Assembly: GCA_963730325.1 (NCBI GenBank)
Contig: CAVSRC010000012.1
Coordinates: 62,001-126,000 of the forward strand
DNA length: 64,000 nt
DNA from: CAVSRC01 sp963730325
Lineage (GTDB): Bacteria > Pseudomonadota > Alphaproteobacteria > Rhizobiales > Kaistiaceae
Reading direction: 5' to 3'
The notes under the pieces are model-generated. The model worked only from the letters and a program-made list of their open reading frames with translations. It was not told the DNA's origin and did no database searches. Each line of letters opens with the position of its first letter. Positions within the stretch are counted from its first letter, which is position 1. The position numbers were made by a program, and so were the translations under genes. Positions 53,536 to 63,275 of this stretch are shown here, in pieces.

Positions 53536-54399
53536 ATGACCGGACCTTCGCGTACCAAGCTCTTGACTACCGTTGCCGCCGCCTGCCTGGCGACGACCTT
53601 TGCCGTCGGCGGGGCACGTGCCGCCGACCCGGTGCCGCAGAACGACCTGCTCAACGCGACGCTGTGGGTCTCCAATTCGGTTGAGTACAAGGCCAACACG
53701 ATCGCCACGTTCCAGCTCGCCAAGATGCGTCTCGACGAGGCGCTGGCCGACAAGGGCTGGAGCGCGATGGGTCAGACGGATGCCGGCGACAAGCCGGTGG
53801 CGATCATTGCCGACGTCGATGAGACGCTGTTCGACAACGGCGGCTACGAGTCGTGGCTGGTGCAGGCGGGCAAGGACTACTCCGGCAAGACCTACGACGA
53901 ATGGACCAAGGCGATGGAGGCCAGGGCGGTGCCGGGCGCCGTCGACTTTCTCAAATACGCCGATTCCAAGGGCGTGAAGATCTTCTACGTCACCAACCGC
54001 AGCGCCTCCCAGGAAGAAGCGACACGCAAGAATGCCGAGGCCCTCGGTTTCCCGATGGGCGGCAATGTCGACACCTTCCTGATGAAGGGCGAGAAGGACG
54101 AGTGGACGTCGAAGAAGGGCACCCGGCTCGCCTTCGTCGCCAAGGACTATCGCGTGATGCTGTTGCTCGGAGACAATTACGGCGACTTCTCGGACGATGC
54201 GGCCGGTTCGGAGGCCGAGCGGCTGGCGTCGCTGAACAAGAACATGGCCCATATCGGCCACGACTGGATCTTCATCGCCAATCCGGAATACGGCTCGTTC
54301 GAGTCGGCGCCGTTCATGTCGAACTACAAGCTGTCGCCCGACGAGCGCCGCAAGATGAAGATCGACGCCCTGCCGGCCTGGTCCGGCCCGAAGGAGTAG
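53536..54399 (+). CDS. Secreted class C (HAD) acid phosphatase
   Basis: A 287-residue protein from ATG 53536, behind gagagaggc. The signal peptide ends at ARA-A (about residue 31) without a lipobox, so it is periplasmic rather than a lipoprotein, unlike Haemophilus e(P4). HAD motifs are ADVDETLFDNGGY with the nucleophile Asp, VTNRSASQEEATRKN and LLLGDNYGDFSDD. The Phe/Tyr-rich IANPEYGSFE fits the e(P4) family, which dephosphorylates nucleotides. The 187-bp region upstream holds only a presumed promoter. Confidence 0.9.
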   Translation: MTGPSRTKLLTTVAAACLATTFAVGGARAADPVPQNDLLNATLWVSNSVEYKANTIATFQLAKMRLDEALADKGWSAMGQTDAGDKPVAIIADVDETLFDNGGYESWLVQAGKDYSGKTYDEWTKAMEARAVPGAVDFLKYADSKGVKIFYVTNRSASQEEATRKNAEALGFPMGGNVDTFLMKGEKDEWTSKKGTRLAFVAKDYRVMLLLGDNYGDFSDDAAGSEAERLASLNKNMAHIGHDWIFIANPEYGSFESAPFMSNYKLSPDERRKMKIDALPAWSGPKE

Positions 54400-54424
54400 C
54401 CGGGCTCTCCACGCCTGACGCTGT

Positions 54425-54446
54425 GGTCCCCGCGCAAGCGGGGACC
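54425..54446. repeat. REP-like palindrome, also possible terminator
   Basis: A 9-bp perfect stem (GGTCCCCGC at 54425-54433 and GCGGGGACC at 54438-54446) with a GCAA tetraloop lies 25 bp after the phosphatase stop. This form of palindrome is dispersed in many proteobacterial genomes, where its false translation reads PAQAGT. Only one copy was noticed in this window. It may end the upstream transcript. Confidence 0.55.
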
Positions 54447-54487
54447 CGGTTCTTCTCCAAGCACCTTCTCGCCGGGACGGCCCATCC

Positions 54488-55693
54488 TTGCACTATGTCA
54501 CCTTCGTCCGGAGCAACATCCGGCCGCTCGCCTTTGGCGCGCTGCATGCGTTCTATTCGACGCCGGGCCAGACCTTCTGCATCGGCCTGTTCGTCGCCGC
54601 CTTCTCCGCCGATCTCGGCATGTCGGCCTCGGGCATCGGCGCGCTCTATCTCGCCGGCACGCTGTCGGCGGCGGTCACGCTGCTTTTCGTCGGTCACCTG
54701 ATCGATCGCGTCCGCCTGGTCCATTTCAGTGCCGCCGTCATCGTCGGTCTCGCCGTCGCCTGCTTCGTCACCGCTGCGGCGGTCGGTCCGTTCACCCTGT
54801 TCCTCGCTTTCTACCTGCTCAGGCTCACCGGGCAGAGCCTGATGGTCCATGTCGAGGCGACCGCCACCGCGCGCACCTTCGAGCGCGAACGGGGCAGGGC
54901 GCTCGGCATCACCGCGCTCGGCATTCCGCTGGCCGAAGTGATCTTCCCGCCGTCCGTCGTCGCCGGCATCGCGGTCATCGGCTGGCGGCCGACCTATGCG
55001 CTGATCGGCGTCATTGCGCTGGTTATCCTGCTGCCGGCGACCCAGTGGCTGCTCGCCGGCATCGCACGCTCGCCGCGTGTGACCGCCATCGGCACCAGCG
55101 CGTGGAGCCAGCTCCGTATCGGTCTCTTCGCGCTGGCGCGCTCGCGCTATGTGTGGGCGGTGCTGCCGGCGGCCGGCATCCTGCCCTTCTGCGGCACCGC
55201 GATCATGTTCCACGTCACCACGATCGCCGGCGATCGCGGCTGGCCGGCGGGCCTGATCGCCGCCAGCTTCCCGGTGGCGGCGGTCTTCAACGTCATCGGC
55301 CTGTTCGTCTCGGGCCAGATCATCGACCGGCTGTCGGCGCGCAAGATGTTCCTGGTCCAGACGCTGCCGTTCCTGGCCGGTGTCGGCATGCTCGCCGCGT
55401 TCGGTGAGCCATGGGTCTTGCCGGTCACCTTTGCCGGCTTCGGGCTCTCCGGTGGCCTGTCGAAGACGACGCTGACCGCGGTGTGGGCGGAGCTCTTCGG
55501 CACCGCCGTGCTCGGCACCATCCGCAGCGCCGTCAACATGTACATGGTCGTCGCCTCGGCGCTGGCGCCCTTCGTCTTCGGGGCCATGCTGGATGCGGGC
55601 TGGACGGTCTCCGGCGTGCTGGTGACCTTCGTCGCCGTCAGCATCGTGCTGATCGTCCCGCCGGTCTTCGCCGAGCGGAAGGGCCTGGCCTGA
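54488..55693 (+). CDS. MFS transporter
   Basis: A 401-residue protein starting at TTG 54488, with no ATG in frame near the start. About twelve hydrophobic helices are visible, with the motif-A-like loop VGHLIDRVRLVHF between helices 2 and 3 and its echo FVSGQIIDRLSARKMFLVQ in the second half. It lacks features tying it to a substrate. The stop is 8 bp from the convergent ychF. Confidence 0.88.
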   Translation: MHYVTFVRSNIRPLAFGALHAFYSTPGQTFCIGLFVAAFSADLGMSASGIGALYLAGTLSAAVTLLFVGHLIDRVRLVHFSAAVIVGLAVACFVTAAAVGPFTLFLAFYLLRLTGQSLMVHVEATATARTFERERGRALGITALGIPLAEVIFPPSVVAGIAVIGWRPTYALIGVIALVILLPATQWLLAGIARSPRVTAIGTSAWSQLRIGLFALARSRYVWAVLPAAGILPFCGTAIMFHVTTIAGDRGWPAGLIAASFPVAAVFNVIGLFVSGQIIDRLSARKMFLVQTLPFLAGVGMLAAFGEPWVLPVTFAGFGLSGGLSKTTLTAVWAELFGTAVLGTIRSAVNMYMVVASALAPFVFGAMLDAGWTVSGVLVTFVAVSIVLIVPPVFAERKGLA

Positions 55694-55701
55694 CGCGCTC
55701 T

Positions 55702-56799
55702 CTAGACGTTGAACTTGAACAGCATCACGTCGCCGTCCTTGACGACATAGTCCTTGCCCTCGTCGCGCGCCTTGCCGGCGTCCTTGGCCGGCTGTTCGCC
55801 GCCGAGCGCAATGTAGTCGTCATAGGCGATGGTCTGGGCGCGGATGAAGCCCTTCTCGAAATCGGTATGGATGGTGCCCGCCGCCTGCGGCGCGTGGGTG
55901 CCGGCCGGAATCGTCCAGGCGCGCACCTCCTTCGGCCCCGCGGTGAAGAAGGTGATGAGGCCGAGCAGGTCGTAGCCGGCGCGGATCAGGCGGTCGAGGC
56001 CGGGCTCGGCCAGGCCCAGCGTCTCCAGAAACTCGTGCTCCTCGTCGTCGGGGAGCTGGGCAACCTCGGCCTCGATCTCCGCCGAGATGACGACCGCGCC
56101 GGCGCCTTCCGCCGCGGCCATTTCCTCGACGCGCTTCGCGTGGGCGTTGCCTTCTGCCGCCGCCGCCTCCTCGACATTGGCGACATAAAGCACCGGCTTG
56201 GCCGTCAACAGGTTGAAGGAGCGGAAGAGGGCCTCCTCGCCCTTGGGCACCTCGGTCAGCCGCGCCGGCTTGCCCTCGGCAAGAAGCGCGATCGCGGCGT
56301 CCATCAGCGCGACCTCGATCCTGGCGTCCTTGTCGCCCGATTGCGCCTTCTTGCGCAGCGGTGCCGCCCGCCGTTCGAGGCTGGCGAGGTCGGCCAGCAT
56401 CAGCTCGGTATTGACCGTCTCGGCATCGGCTACGGGATCGATCTTGCCCTCGACATGGGTGACGTCGCCGCCCTCGAAGCAGCGCAGCACATGCACCACC
56501 GCGTCGACCTCGCGGATATTGCCGAGGAACTGGTTGCCGAGCCCTTCGCCCTTGGAGGCGCCGCGCACCAGTCCGGCGATATCGACGAAGCTGATGCGGG
56601 TCGGCACGATCTGCGCCGGGTTGACGATGGCCGCCAGCTTGTCGAGGCGCGGATCGGGCACCGCCACGTCGCCGGTGTTCGGCTCGATGGTGCAGAACGG
56701 GTAGTTCGCCGCCTGCGCGGCGGCGGTGCGCGTCAAGGCGTTGAAAAGGGTCGACTTGCCGACATTGGGCAGGCCGACGATGCCGCAACGGAATCCCAT
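55702..56799 (-). CDS. ychF: Ribosome-binding ATPase YchF
   Basis: A 365-residue Obg-family protein with G1 GLPNVGKSTLFNAL, switch CTIEPNTGDVAVPDPR, G3 FVDIAGLVRGASKGEGLGNQFL and the altered G4 NVEE, which favours ATP over GTP. A coiled-coil insertion and the C-terminal TGS domain (WTIPAGTHAPQAAGTIHTDF) follow. It binds the large ribosomal subunit and influences stress responses. Highly conserved, no oddities. Confidence 0.97.
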   Translation of the reverse strand: MGFRCGIVGLPNVGKSTLFNALTRTAAAQAANYPFCTIEPNTGDVAVPDPRLDKLAAIVNPAQIVPTRISFVDIAGLVRGASKGEGLGNQFLGNIREVDAVVHVLRCFEGGDVTHVEGKIDPVADAETVNTELMLADLASLERRAAPLRKKAQSGDKDARIEVALMDAAIALLAEGKPARLTEVPKGEEALFRSFNLLTAKPVLYVANVEEAAAAEGNAHAKRVEEMAAAEGAGAVVISAEIEAEVAQLPDDEEHEFLETLGLAEPGLDRLIRAGYDLLGLITFFTAGPKEVRAWTIPAGTHAPQAAGTIHTDFEKGFIRAQTIAYDDYIALGGEQPAKDAGKARDEGKDYVVKDGDVMLFKFNV

Positions 56800-56988
56800 G
56801 AAAAGCCCTTACACAAGCGCGGGGAGGGGAGGTTGCGGCTCTTCTAGCAGGCCGGCGCCAATCGGCAAGAGCCGGCGCGGTCACGCGGCCGCGCGCCTGC
56901 TCTGCCGTCCGCTTGGATATGCCGCATCGTCCTGCCGCCAGGCACGGCGTAGTCTCGCTGTTCTCGAGTGTGACGAGGGAGGTATGCC

Positions 56989-57873
56989 ATGCGTGTGCTC
57001 GTGACCTGGGGGTCCAAGCTCGGCGGGACGAAGGGCATCGCCCGCATGGTCGCGGAAGAGCTTGAATATCAGGGCATCGAGGTGGCCTTCGTGCCGGCCG
57101 CCGAGCTGAGCAACGTCCGCGGCTTCGATGCGGCGATCGTCGGCGGGGCGCTCTACGCCTCGCGCTGGCACAAGGCGGCGCTGCGCTTCGTGGAGCGCAA
57201 TGTCGGGGCGCTGAGGCGTATGCCGGTGTGGCTGTTCTCCAGCGGCCCGCTCGACAATTCGGCCAGCCTGAGATCGATCCCGCCGGTCCGCGACGTCGCC
57301 GTCCTGATGGAACGCGTCGGGGCGCTCGGTCATGCGACCTTCGGCGGCAAGCTTCCCGCCGACGCCAAGGGGTTTCCCGCCAGCGCCATGGCCAAGGAAC
57401 ATGCCGGCGACTGGCGCAATCCGCAGCGCGTGCATGCCTGGGCGGCGGAAATCGCCGAGGCGCTGCCGACCGCGCGGCCGGGGGAGGCGCATGAACTCGC
57501 CGGCCAGGCGCTGTGGCGGCTTCTCGCCTTCGGGGCTGCTGGCTGGGCCTTGTGCGCCGCCGTCATGGCCGGCCTGATGGCCGTCGCGCCGCTGTGGCTG
57601 GCCCTGACGCTCCATGCCGTCGCCGCGCCGGCGATCTTCGCCTTGCTGTCGATCCTCTATTTCCGCCTGCCGGGAGCGCGCCAGCCGCTGACGACGGCGC
57701 TCGTCTTCACCGCCCTCGTCGCGGGGCTCGACGCCGTGGTGGTGGCGGGGCTGGTCCTGCGCTCCTTCGACATGTTCACGAGCATCGCCGGAACCTGGCT
57801 GCCCTTGGCGCTCATCCTGCTTGCGACCTGGGGGACCGGATCGATCATGGCGATGATGCCGGGGCGAAAGTAG
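56989..57873 (+). CDS. Flavodoxin-domain protein fused to four membrane helices
   Basis: The 294-residue protein has a flavodoxin-like domain in residues 1-160: RVLVTWGSKLGGTKGIARMVAEEL (FMN phosphate loop), FDAAIVGGALYASRWHKAALRF and VWLFSSGPLD. This pattern is seen in HemG-type menaquinol-dependent protoporphyrinogen oxidases and related flavoproteins. About four hydrophobic helices follow in residues 172-290 (LLAFGAAGWALCAAVMAGLM and others). HemG itself lacks such a membrane half. A membrane-bound FMN oxidoreductase using quinones is plausible. Confidence 0.82.
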   Translation: MRVLVTWGSKLGGTKGIARMVAEELEYQGIEVAFVPAAELSNVRGFDAAIVGGALYASRWHKAALRFVERNVGALRRMPVWLFSSGPLDNSASLRSIPPVRDVAVLMERVGALGHATFGGKLPADAKGFPASAMAKEHAGDWRNPQRVHAWAAEIAEALPTARPGEAHELAGQALWRLLAFGAAGWALCAAVMAGLMAVAPLWLALTLHAVAAPAIFALLSILYFRLPGARQPLTTALVFTALVAGLDAVVVAGLVLRSFDMFTSIAGTWLPLALILLATWGTGSIMAMMPGRK

Positions 57874-57893
57874 TGAACGGTGAATGGTGAACG
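57873..57893. repeat. Short tandem repeat, three copies of GTGAAYG
   Basis: GTGAACG, GTGAATG and GTGAACG follow each other immediately after the flavodoxin-fusion stop, between convergent genes. The repeat is too short to assign a role. Confidence 0.6.
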
Positions 57894-57919
57894 GAGCAGC
57901 GTTGTTTGCCGCTCATCAT

Positions 57920-58636
57920 TCACGAGCCTCCGAACAGCTTCTTGAGCGCCCCGGCGAGCGGCCCCTGGTGCGGCGCGGCCGCTTCATCCTTTGCTTGAGG
58001 TGCCTCCGGCTTCGATTCCGCCGGCTCGCCTAAGTCCTTTTCCGGCTTGGCCTTTTTCTCGGGCGCCGGGGGCTGGGTGGCGGCGTGCAGGCGGTTGGCG
58101 AAGGTGGCGTCCTTGCCGTCGGCGAACAGCGCGGCATTGTCGGCAATGGCGTCGAGAAGCGGCTCCAGCCAGGTGCGGTCGGCCTTGGGAAAGTCGTGCA
58201 GCACGTAATGCGGCACCGCCTCCTTGACGCCGGGATGGCCGACCCCGATGCGCAGGCGCCGGTAGTCGTCGCTGATGGCGGCGTCGATCGAGCGCAGGCC
58301 GTTATGGCCGGCGGCGCCGCCGCCCGTCTTCATGCGCGTTTTGCCGGGCGCGAGATCGACCTCGTCGTGGATCACAACGATGTCGGCGCCGGGCAGCTTG
58401 TAGAAGGCGGCGGCCGCCTGAACCGCGCGGCCGGATTCGTTCATGTAGGTCTGCGGCTTGAGCAGCAGCACCTTCTCGCCGGCCAGCCTGCCTTCCGAGG
58501 TCTCCCCCTGAAAACGACGCCGCCACGGCTGGAAGCCGTGGCGGCGGTGAATGGCGTCGACGGCCATGAAGCCGACATTGTGCCGGTTAAGCGCATATTC
58601 CGCGCCGGGATTGCCGAGGCCGACGATGAGGAGCAT
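57920..58636 (-). CDS. pth: Peptidyl-tRNA hydrolase with C-terminal extension
   Basis: A 238-residue protein from ATG 58636. Catalytic motifs are present: VGLGNPGAEYALNRHNVGFM (His20 region), KPQTYMNESGRAV, VIHDEVDLAPGKTRMKTGGG and AGHNGLRSI. Beyond the enzyme (about 190 residues) there is a roughly 45-residue tail rich in Pro, Ala, Lys and Glu, ending GALKKLFGGS. It recycles peptidyl-tRNA. It starts 46 bp after rplY, the usual bacterial pairing. Confidence 0.95.
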   Translation of the reverse strand: MLLIVGLGNPGAEYALNRHNVGFMAVDAIHRRHGFQPWRRRFQGETSEGRLAGEKVLLLKPQTYMNESGRAVQAAAAFYKLPGADIVVIHDEVDLAPGKTRMKTGGGAAGHNGLRSIDAAISDDYRRLRIGVGHPGVKEAVPHYVLHDFPKADRTWLEPLLDAIADNAALFADGKDATFANRLHAATQPPAPEKKAKPEKDLGEPAESKPEAPQAKDEAAAPHQGPLAGALKKLFGGS

Positions 58637-58682
58637 GCGGGCTCTCCCCGTTGTCCCCGGCGCACCGGGTGAAACGCCGGAC

Positions 58683-59390
58683 CTACTTCTTGGCGGCCTC
58701 CGGTGCGGCATCCGCGGTGGCGCCCTCGGCGGCCGGTGCGGCAGCGGCGCCCTCGGCACCCTCCTCCTCCGGCATCTCGGCGGCCTGGGCGGCAGCCTCG
58801 GCGGCGGCACGGAGCTCTTCCTTGACGCCGGCCGGCGCGGCGACCGTGGCGATGGTGAAATCGCGCTTGATGGTCGGGCGCACGCCCTCGGGCAGGGTGA
58901 TGGCGGAGATATGCAGCGAGTCGTTGATGTCGAGGCCGGTCAGGTCGGCGACGACGTGCTCGGGGATGGCGTCGACCCGGCAGAGCAGCGAGATGCGGTG
59001 GCGCACAACGTTGACCACGCCGCCGCGCTTGACGCCGGGGGCCTGGGTTTCGTTGATGAACTGCACCGGCACGTCGATGGTGACGGTGGAATCCGGCGTC
59101 ACCCGCAGGAAGTCGACATGCAGCGGCTTGTCGCTGACCGGGTCGAGCTGATAGTCGCGCGGCAGGGTCTGAACCTTCTCGCCGCCAACGTCGATGGTGG
59201 CGACCGAGGTATAGAAGCCGCCGCCCAGAATCTTGAGCGATAGCTCACGGGCAGGCAGGCTGACGGCGATCGGGGGTTTGTTTCCGCCGTAGATCACGGC
59301 GGGGGTCATGCCTTGACGACGTACCGAGCGGGCGGCCCCCTTGCCCACCTTCTCGCGAACCGTCGCCGAGAGCTCGTATGTGGCGCCCAT
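58683..59390 (-). CDS. rplY: 50S ribosomal protein L25 (CTC family)
   Basis: A 235-residue protein of the long, two-domain L25/CTC type: the 5S rRNA-binding part (YELSATVREKVGKGAARSVR, PAVIYGG) and the C-terminal domain with VQFINETQAPGVKRGGVVN, HRISLLCRVDAIPEHVV and DSLHISAITLPEG. It ends in an acidic Ala/Glu-rich tail. First gene of the rplY-pth operon. The 247 bp upstream, shared with the divergent ATPase gene, hold the promoters. Confidence 0.96.
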   Translation of the reverse strand: MGATYELSATVREKVGKGAARSVRRQGMTPAVIYGGNKPPIAVSLPARELSLKILGGGFYTSVATIDVGGEKVQTLPRDYQLDPVSDKPLHVDFLRVTPDSTVTIDVPVQFINETQAPGVKRGGVVNVVRHRISLLCRVDAIPEHVVADLTGLDINDSLHISAITLPEGVRPTIKRDFTIATVAAPAGVKEELRAAAEAAAQAAEMPEEEGAEGAAAAPAAEGATADAAPEAAKK

Positions 59391-59637
59391 CGGACAACTC
59401 CTTCAAGTTCGGCTGTTTGCCGCGTGCCTCCAGGGGTGTCGGCGCGGCAGCCGGCTTATAGGCGAGACCGGGCCCGAGGGCAAGAGATCCGCCAATTCGG
59501 GCGCGCGGGGCGGCCAACATTCAATTCTAGGCATGCCATTAACGGCAATTGCACCAATGGGCGGTAGACAGAATGGCTGTGGCAGGGCGGGAAAACCGGC
59601 CCCGCCGGGGCTTTGGACGTTCGACCGAGGGGGCAAC

Positions 59638-61404
59638 GTGGATCAGAGTATCGAGTTTCCGACCGCGGAGGCGGTGCGCGGCGTGGTGACTGCGGTCAGC
59701 GGATCGCGCGCCAGTATCGGCCTGCCGCAGACCAGCGCCGACCTCAGCGGCGACCATTGCGCCACGGTCGGGCGCTGCCTGCGCATCCAGCGCGGCAGCG
59801 CGACCCTGATCGGCATGATCGTCGACGTGTCGCTGGAGACCTCGGCCGTCACGCGCGAGCAGGGCTACCACGTCACTGCCCATGTCGACATGATGGGCGA
59901 AATCCGCCGGGACGACGGCGGCGTGGCGCATTTCAAGCGCGGCATCATGCACTATCCGGTCATCGGCGACGAGACGACGCTGGTCGAAGCCGAAGAGCTG
60001 CGTCTGGTCTATGCCGCCTCGGGCGCCAGCAAGATCGAGATCGGACGCCTGCACCACGACATGGCGGTCGACGCCTTTGTCGATATCGACAACATGCTGT
60101 CCAAGCATTTTGCCATCGTCGGTACGACCGGTGTCGGCAAGTCGAGCGCGGTGTCGGTGCTGCTCGGGCAGATCCTCGACGCGCGCCCCAATGTCCGCAT
60201 CTTCCTGCTCGATGCACACAACGAATACGGACGCTGCTTCGGCGATCGGGCGCTCGTCCTCAATCCGAGGAACATGAAGCTGCCCTTCTGGCTGTTCAAC
60301 TTCGAGGAGTTCATCGACGTCATCTTCGGCCGCCGTCCGGGCGTCGAGGAGGAGGTGGCGATCCTCTCGGAGACGATCCCGCTGGCCAAGAGCCTCTACC
60401 TGCAGAACCGCGATGCCGGCGACCGGCCGTCGTTGAAGCGCTACGACCCCAAGGTGACCGGCTTCACCGTCGATACGCCGGTGCCCTATCGCCTGCAGGA
60501 CCTCGTCAATCTCATCGACGAGCGCATGGGCAAGCTCGAGAACCGCTCGTCGCGGCTCAACTACTACAAGCTCATCACGCGCATCGAGACCGTGCGCAAC
60601 GATCCGCGCTACGGCTTCATGTTCGACAACGCCAATGTCGGCGGCGATACCATGGCCGAGGTGGTGCGCGAACTCTTCCGCCTGCCGCCGGGCGGCCAGC
60701 CGATGACGGTCATGCAGCTCGCCGGCTTCCCGACCGAGGTGATCGATTCGGTGGTGTCGGTGCTCGGCCGCATGGCCTTCGACTTCGGCCTGTGGAGCGA
60801 CGGCGCCGCGCCGCTGCTCTTCGTCGTCGAAGAGGCGCACCGTTACGCCTCCGCCGACCGTTCGCACGGCTTCGGGCCGACGCGCCGGGCGATCGCGCGC
60901 ATCGCCAAGGAAGGCCGCAAATACGGCGTCTTCCTCGGCCTGATCACCCAGCGTCCGGCCGAGCTCGACGCCACGGTCATCTCGCAGTGCTCGACGCTGT
61001 TCTGCATGCGGCTCGGCAACGAACGCGACCAGATGCTGGTGCGCTCGGCGGTCTCCGACGCCGCCGCCAACCTGCTGGGCTTCGTGCCGTCTCTCGGCAC
61101 GCGCGAGGTGATCGTCTTCGGCGAAGGCGTGCCGCTGCCGACGCGCCTCGTCCTCAACGAGCTGCCGGCCGAGCGCATCCCCAAGGCCGAGGCCGTCGCC
61201 AATCTCGCCACCGATTCGACCAGCATCTCGGACGATGACTTTATCGACGCGGTGATCGAGAAGTGGCGCGGCTCGTCGATGACGGCCGGGGTCAAGAGCG
61301 AGCCGGTCGAAAAGGAGAACGGCATTGCCGAGCGTCTCGGCGCCCTCCATTCGGCCTATGCCAAGGACCCGGTGCGCCAGTCGCTGCTCAAGCGCTCAGG
61401 CTAA
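59638..61404 (+). CDS. HerA-like ATPase (DUF87 family)
   Basis: A 588-residue protein from GTG 59638, behind gagggggcaac; an open frame upstream to 59341 has no recognisable sequence. The N-terminal HAS-barrel-like region is followed by Walker A IVGTTGVGKSSAVSVLLGQI, LLDAHNEYGR, Walker B LLFVVEEAHRYAS and the arginine-finger text ITQRPAELDATVISQCSTLF. HerA proteins are hexameric DNA translocases, usually with a NurA nuclease; no nurA is adjacent. The family match is firm, the function not. Confidence 0.87.
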   Translation: MDQSIEFPTAEAVRGVVTAVSGSRASIGLPQTSADLSGDHCATVGRCLRIQRGSATLIGMIVDVSLETSAVTREQGYHVTAHVDMMGEIRRDDGGVAHFKRGIMHYPVIGDETTLVEAEELRLVYAASGASKIEIGRLHHDMAVDAFVDIDNMLSKHFAIVGTTGVGKSSAVSVLLGQILDARPNVRIFLLDAHNEYGRCFGDRALVLNPRNMKLPFWLFNFEEFIDVIFGRRPGVEEEVAILSETIPLAKSLYLQNRDAGDRPSLKRYDPKVTGFTVDTPVPYRLQDLVNLIDERMGKLENRSSRLNYYKLITRIETVRNDPRYGFMFDNANVGGDTMAEVVRELFRLPPGGQPMTVMQLAGFPTEVIDSVVSVLGRMAFDFGLWSDGAAPLLFVVEEAHRYASADRSHGFGPTRRAIARIAKEGRKYGVFLGLITQRPAELDATVISQCSTLFCMRLGNERDQMLVRSAVSDAAANLLGFVPSLGTREVIVFGEGVPLPTRLVLNELPAERIPKAEAVANLATDSTSISDDDFIDAVIEKWRGSSMTAGVKSEPVEKENGIAERLGALHSAYAKDPVRQSLLKRSG

Positions 61405-61433
61405 GGCGGGCATCCGGCCCGCCGCACCCTGCC

Positions 61434-62366
<933 letters not shown>

Positions 62367-62474
62367 TCGCGCGTCCGTGGTGGGGTGTCGGCCGCTAAAC
62401 CCGGCAAGACGACAGTTGTATGACGCAGCGGCCTTGTAGCAATGCCGGGCGGGGCGGGCAACGGCCTTGGCGCC

Positions 62475-63275
62475 TCAATCCGCGCCGGTGAGCACGATTG
62501 CCGACATCAGCCGGCCGTAATCGGGCTCGCCCAGATGGGTCGCCCGCCGGTAGGAATAGAAGCGGTCCGGCTCGGCATAGGTGCAGCGCCCCATGTCGAC
62601 AGCCGCAATCCCGGCGGCCTTGAGGCGGCCCACCGTGTAGGCTGGAAGGTCGAACAGGGCGTGGCGCGGCCGCTCGGAGGGGACGAAATAGCGCGCATTG
62701 TCGGCATTGTCGTGGGTGAAGCGGGCGACCAACTCGGGGCCGACCTCGTAATTCGCCTGGCTGATCGAGGGGCCAAGCACGGCGACCATGCGCTCGCGCC
62801 GGGCACCCAGCATCACCATGGCTTCGATCGCCGCCTCGGCGATGCCGTCGATGGCGCCGCGCCAGCCGGCGTGGGCCGCGCCGATGACACGTGCGACGGG
62901 ATCGGCCATCAGGATCGGGCCGCAATCGGCGGTGCCGATGCCGAGTGCCACGCCGGGACGGTTGGTGACCACCGCGTCGGCCTTCGGCCCCTCGCCGGGC
63001 GCCCACACCGCCTCGACGATCACCGCGTCGGTGCCGTGGACCTGATAGGGGGTCGCCAGCCGGTCGGCGCCGACGCCCAGCGCCGCGGTGACGCGGGCGC
63101 GGTTTTCCAGCACGCGCGCGCGTTCGTCGGCGGAGCCGATGCCGCAGTTGAGGCTGGCATAGAGGCCGGTGGAAACGCCGCCTTCACGGGTGAAGAAGCC
63201 GTGCCGGATACCGGGCAGCGCGAGCGAGTCGTGGGTGAGGGGTGTTGCCACGCGCATTCCTCCACTCACGCTCAC
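62475..63275 (-). CDS. pgeF: Laccase-domain purine nucleoside phosphorylase (YfiH/PgeF family)
   Basis: A 266-residue protein with the metal/active-site residues of the family: His in TPYQVHGTDAV, Cys in GIGTADCGPILMAD and His in GAAHAGWRGAIDG. Family members act on purine nucleosides and, in E. coli, correct misincorporated amino acids in peptidoglycan precursors. The GTG start at 63275 overlaps the upstream stop by 4 bp; ATG 63257 is possible, but the GGAGGA before it is too close. Confidence 0.9.
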   Translation of the reverse strand: MSVSGGMRVATPLTHDSLALPGIRHGFFTREGGVSTGLYASLNCGIGSADERARVLENRARVTAALGVGADRLATPYQVHGTDAVIVEAVWAPGEGPKADAVVTNRPGVALGIGTADCGPILMADPVARVIGAAHAGWRGAIDGIAEAAIEAMVMLGARRERMVAVLGPSISQANYEVGPELVARFTHDNADNARYFVPSERPRHALFDLPAYTVGRLKAAGIAAVDMGRCTYAEPDRFYSYRRATHLGEPDYGRLMSAIVLTGAD

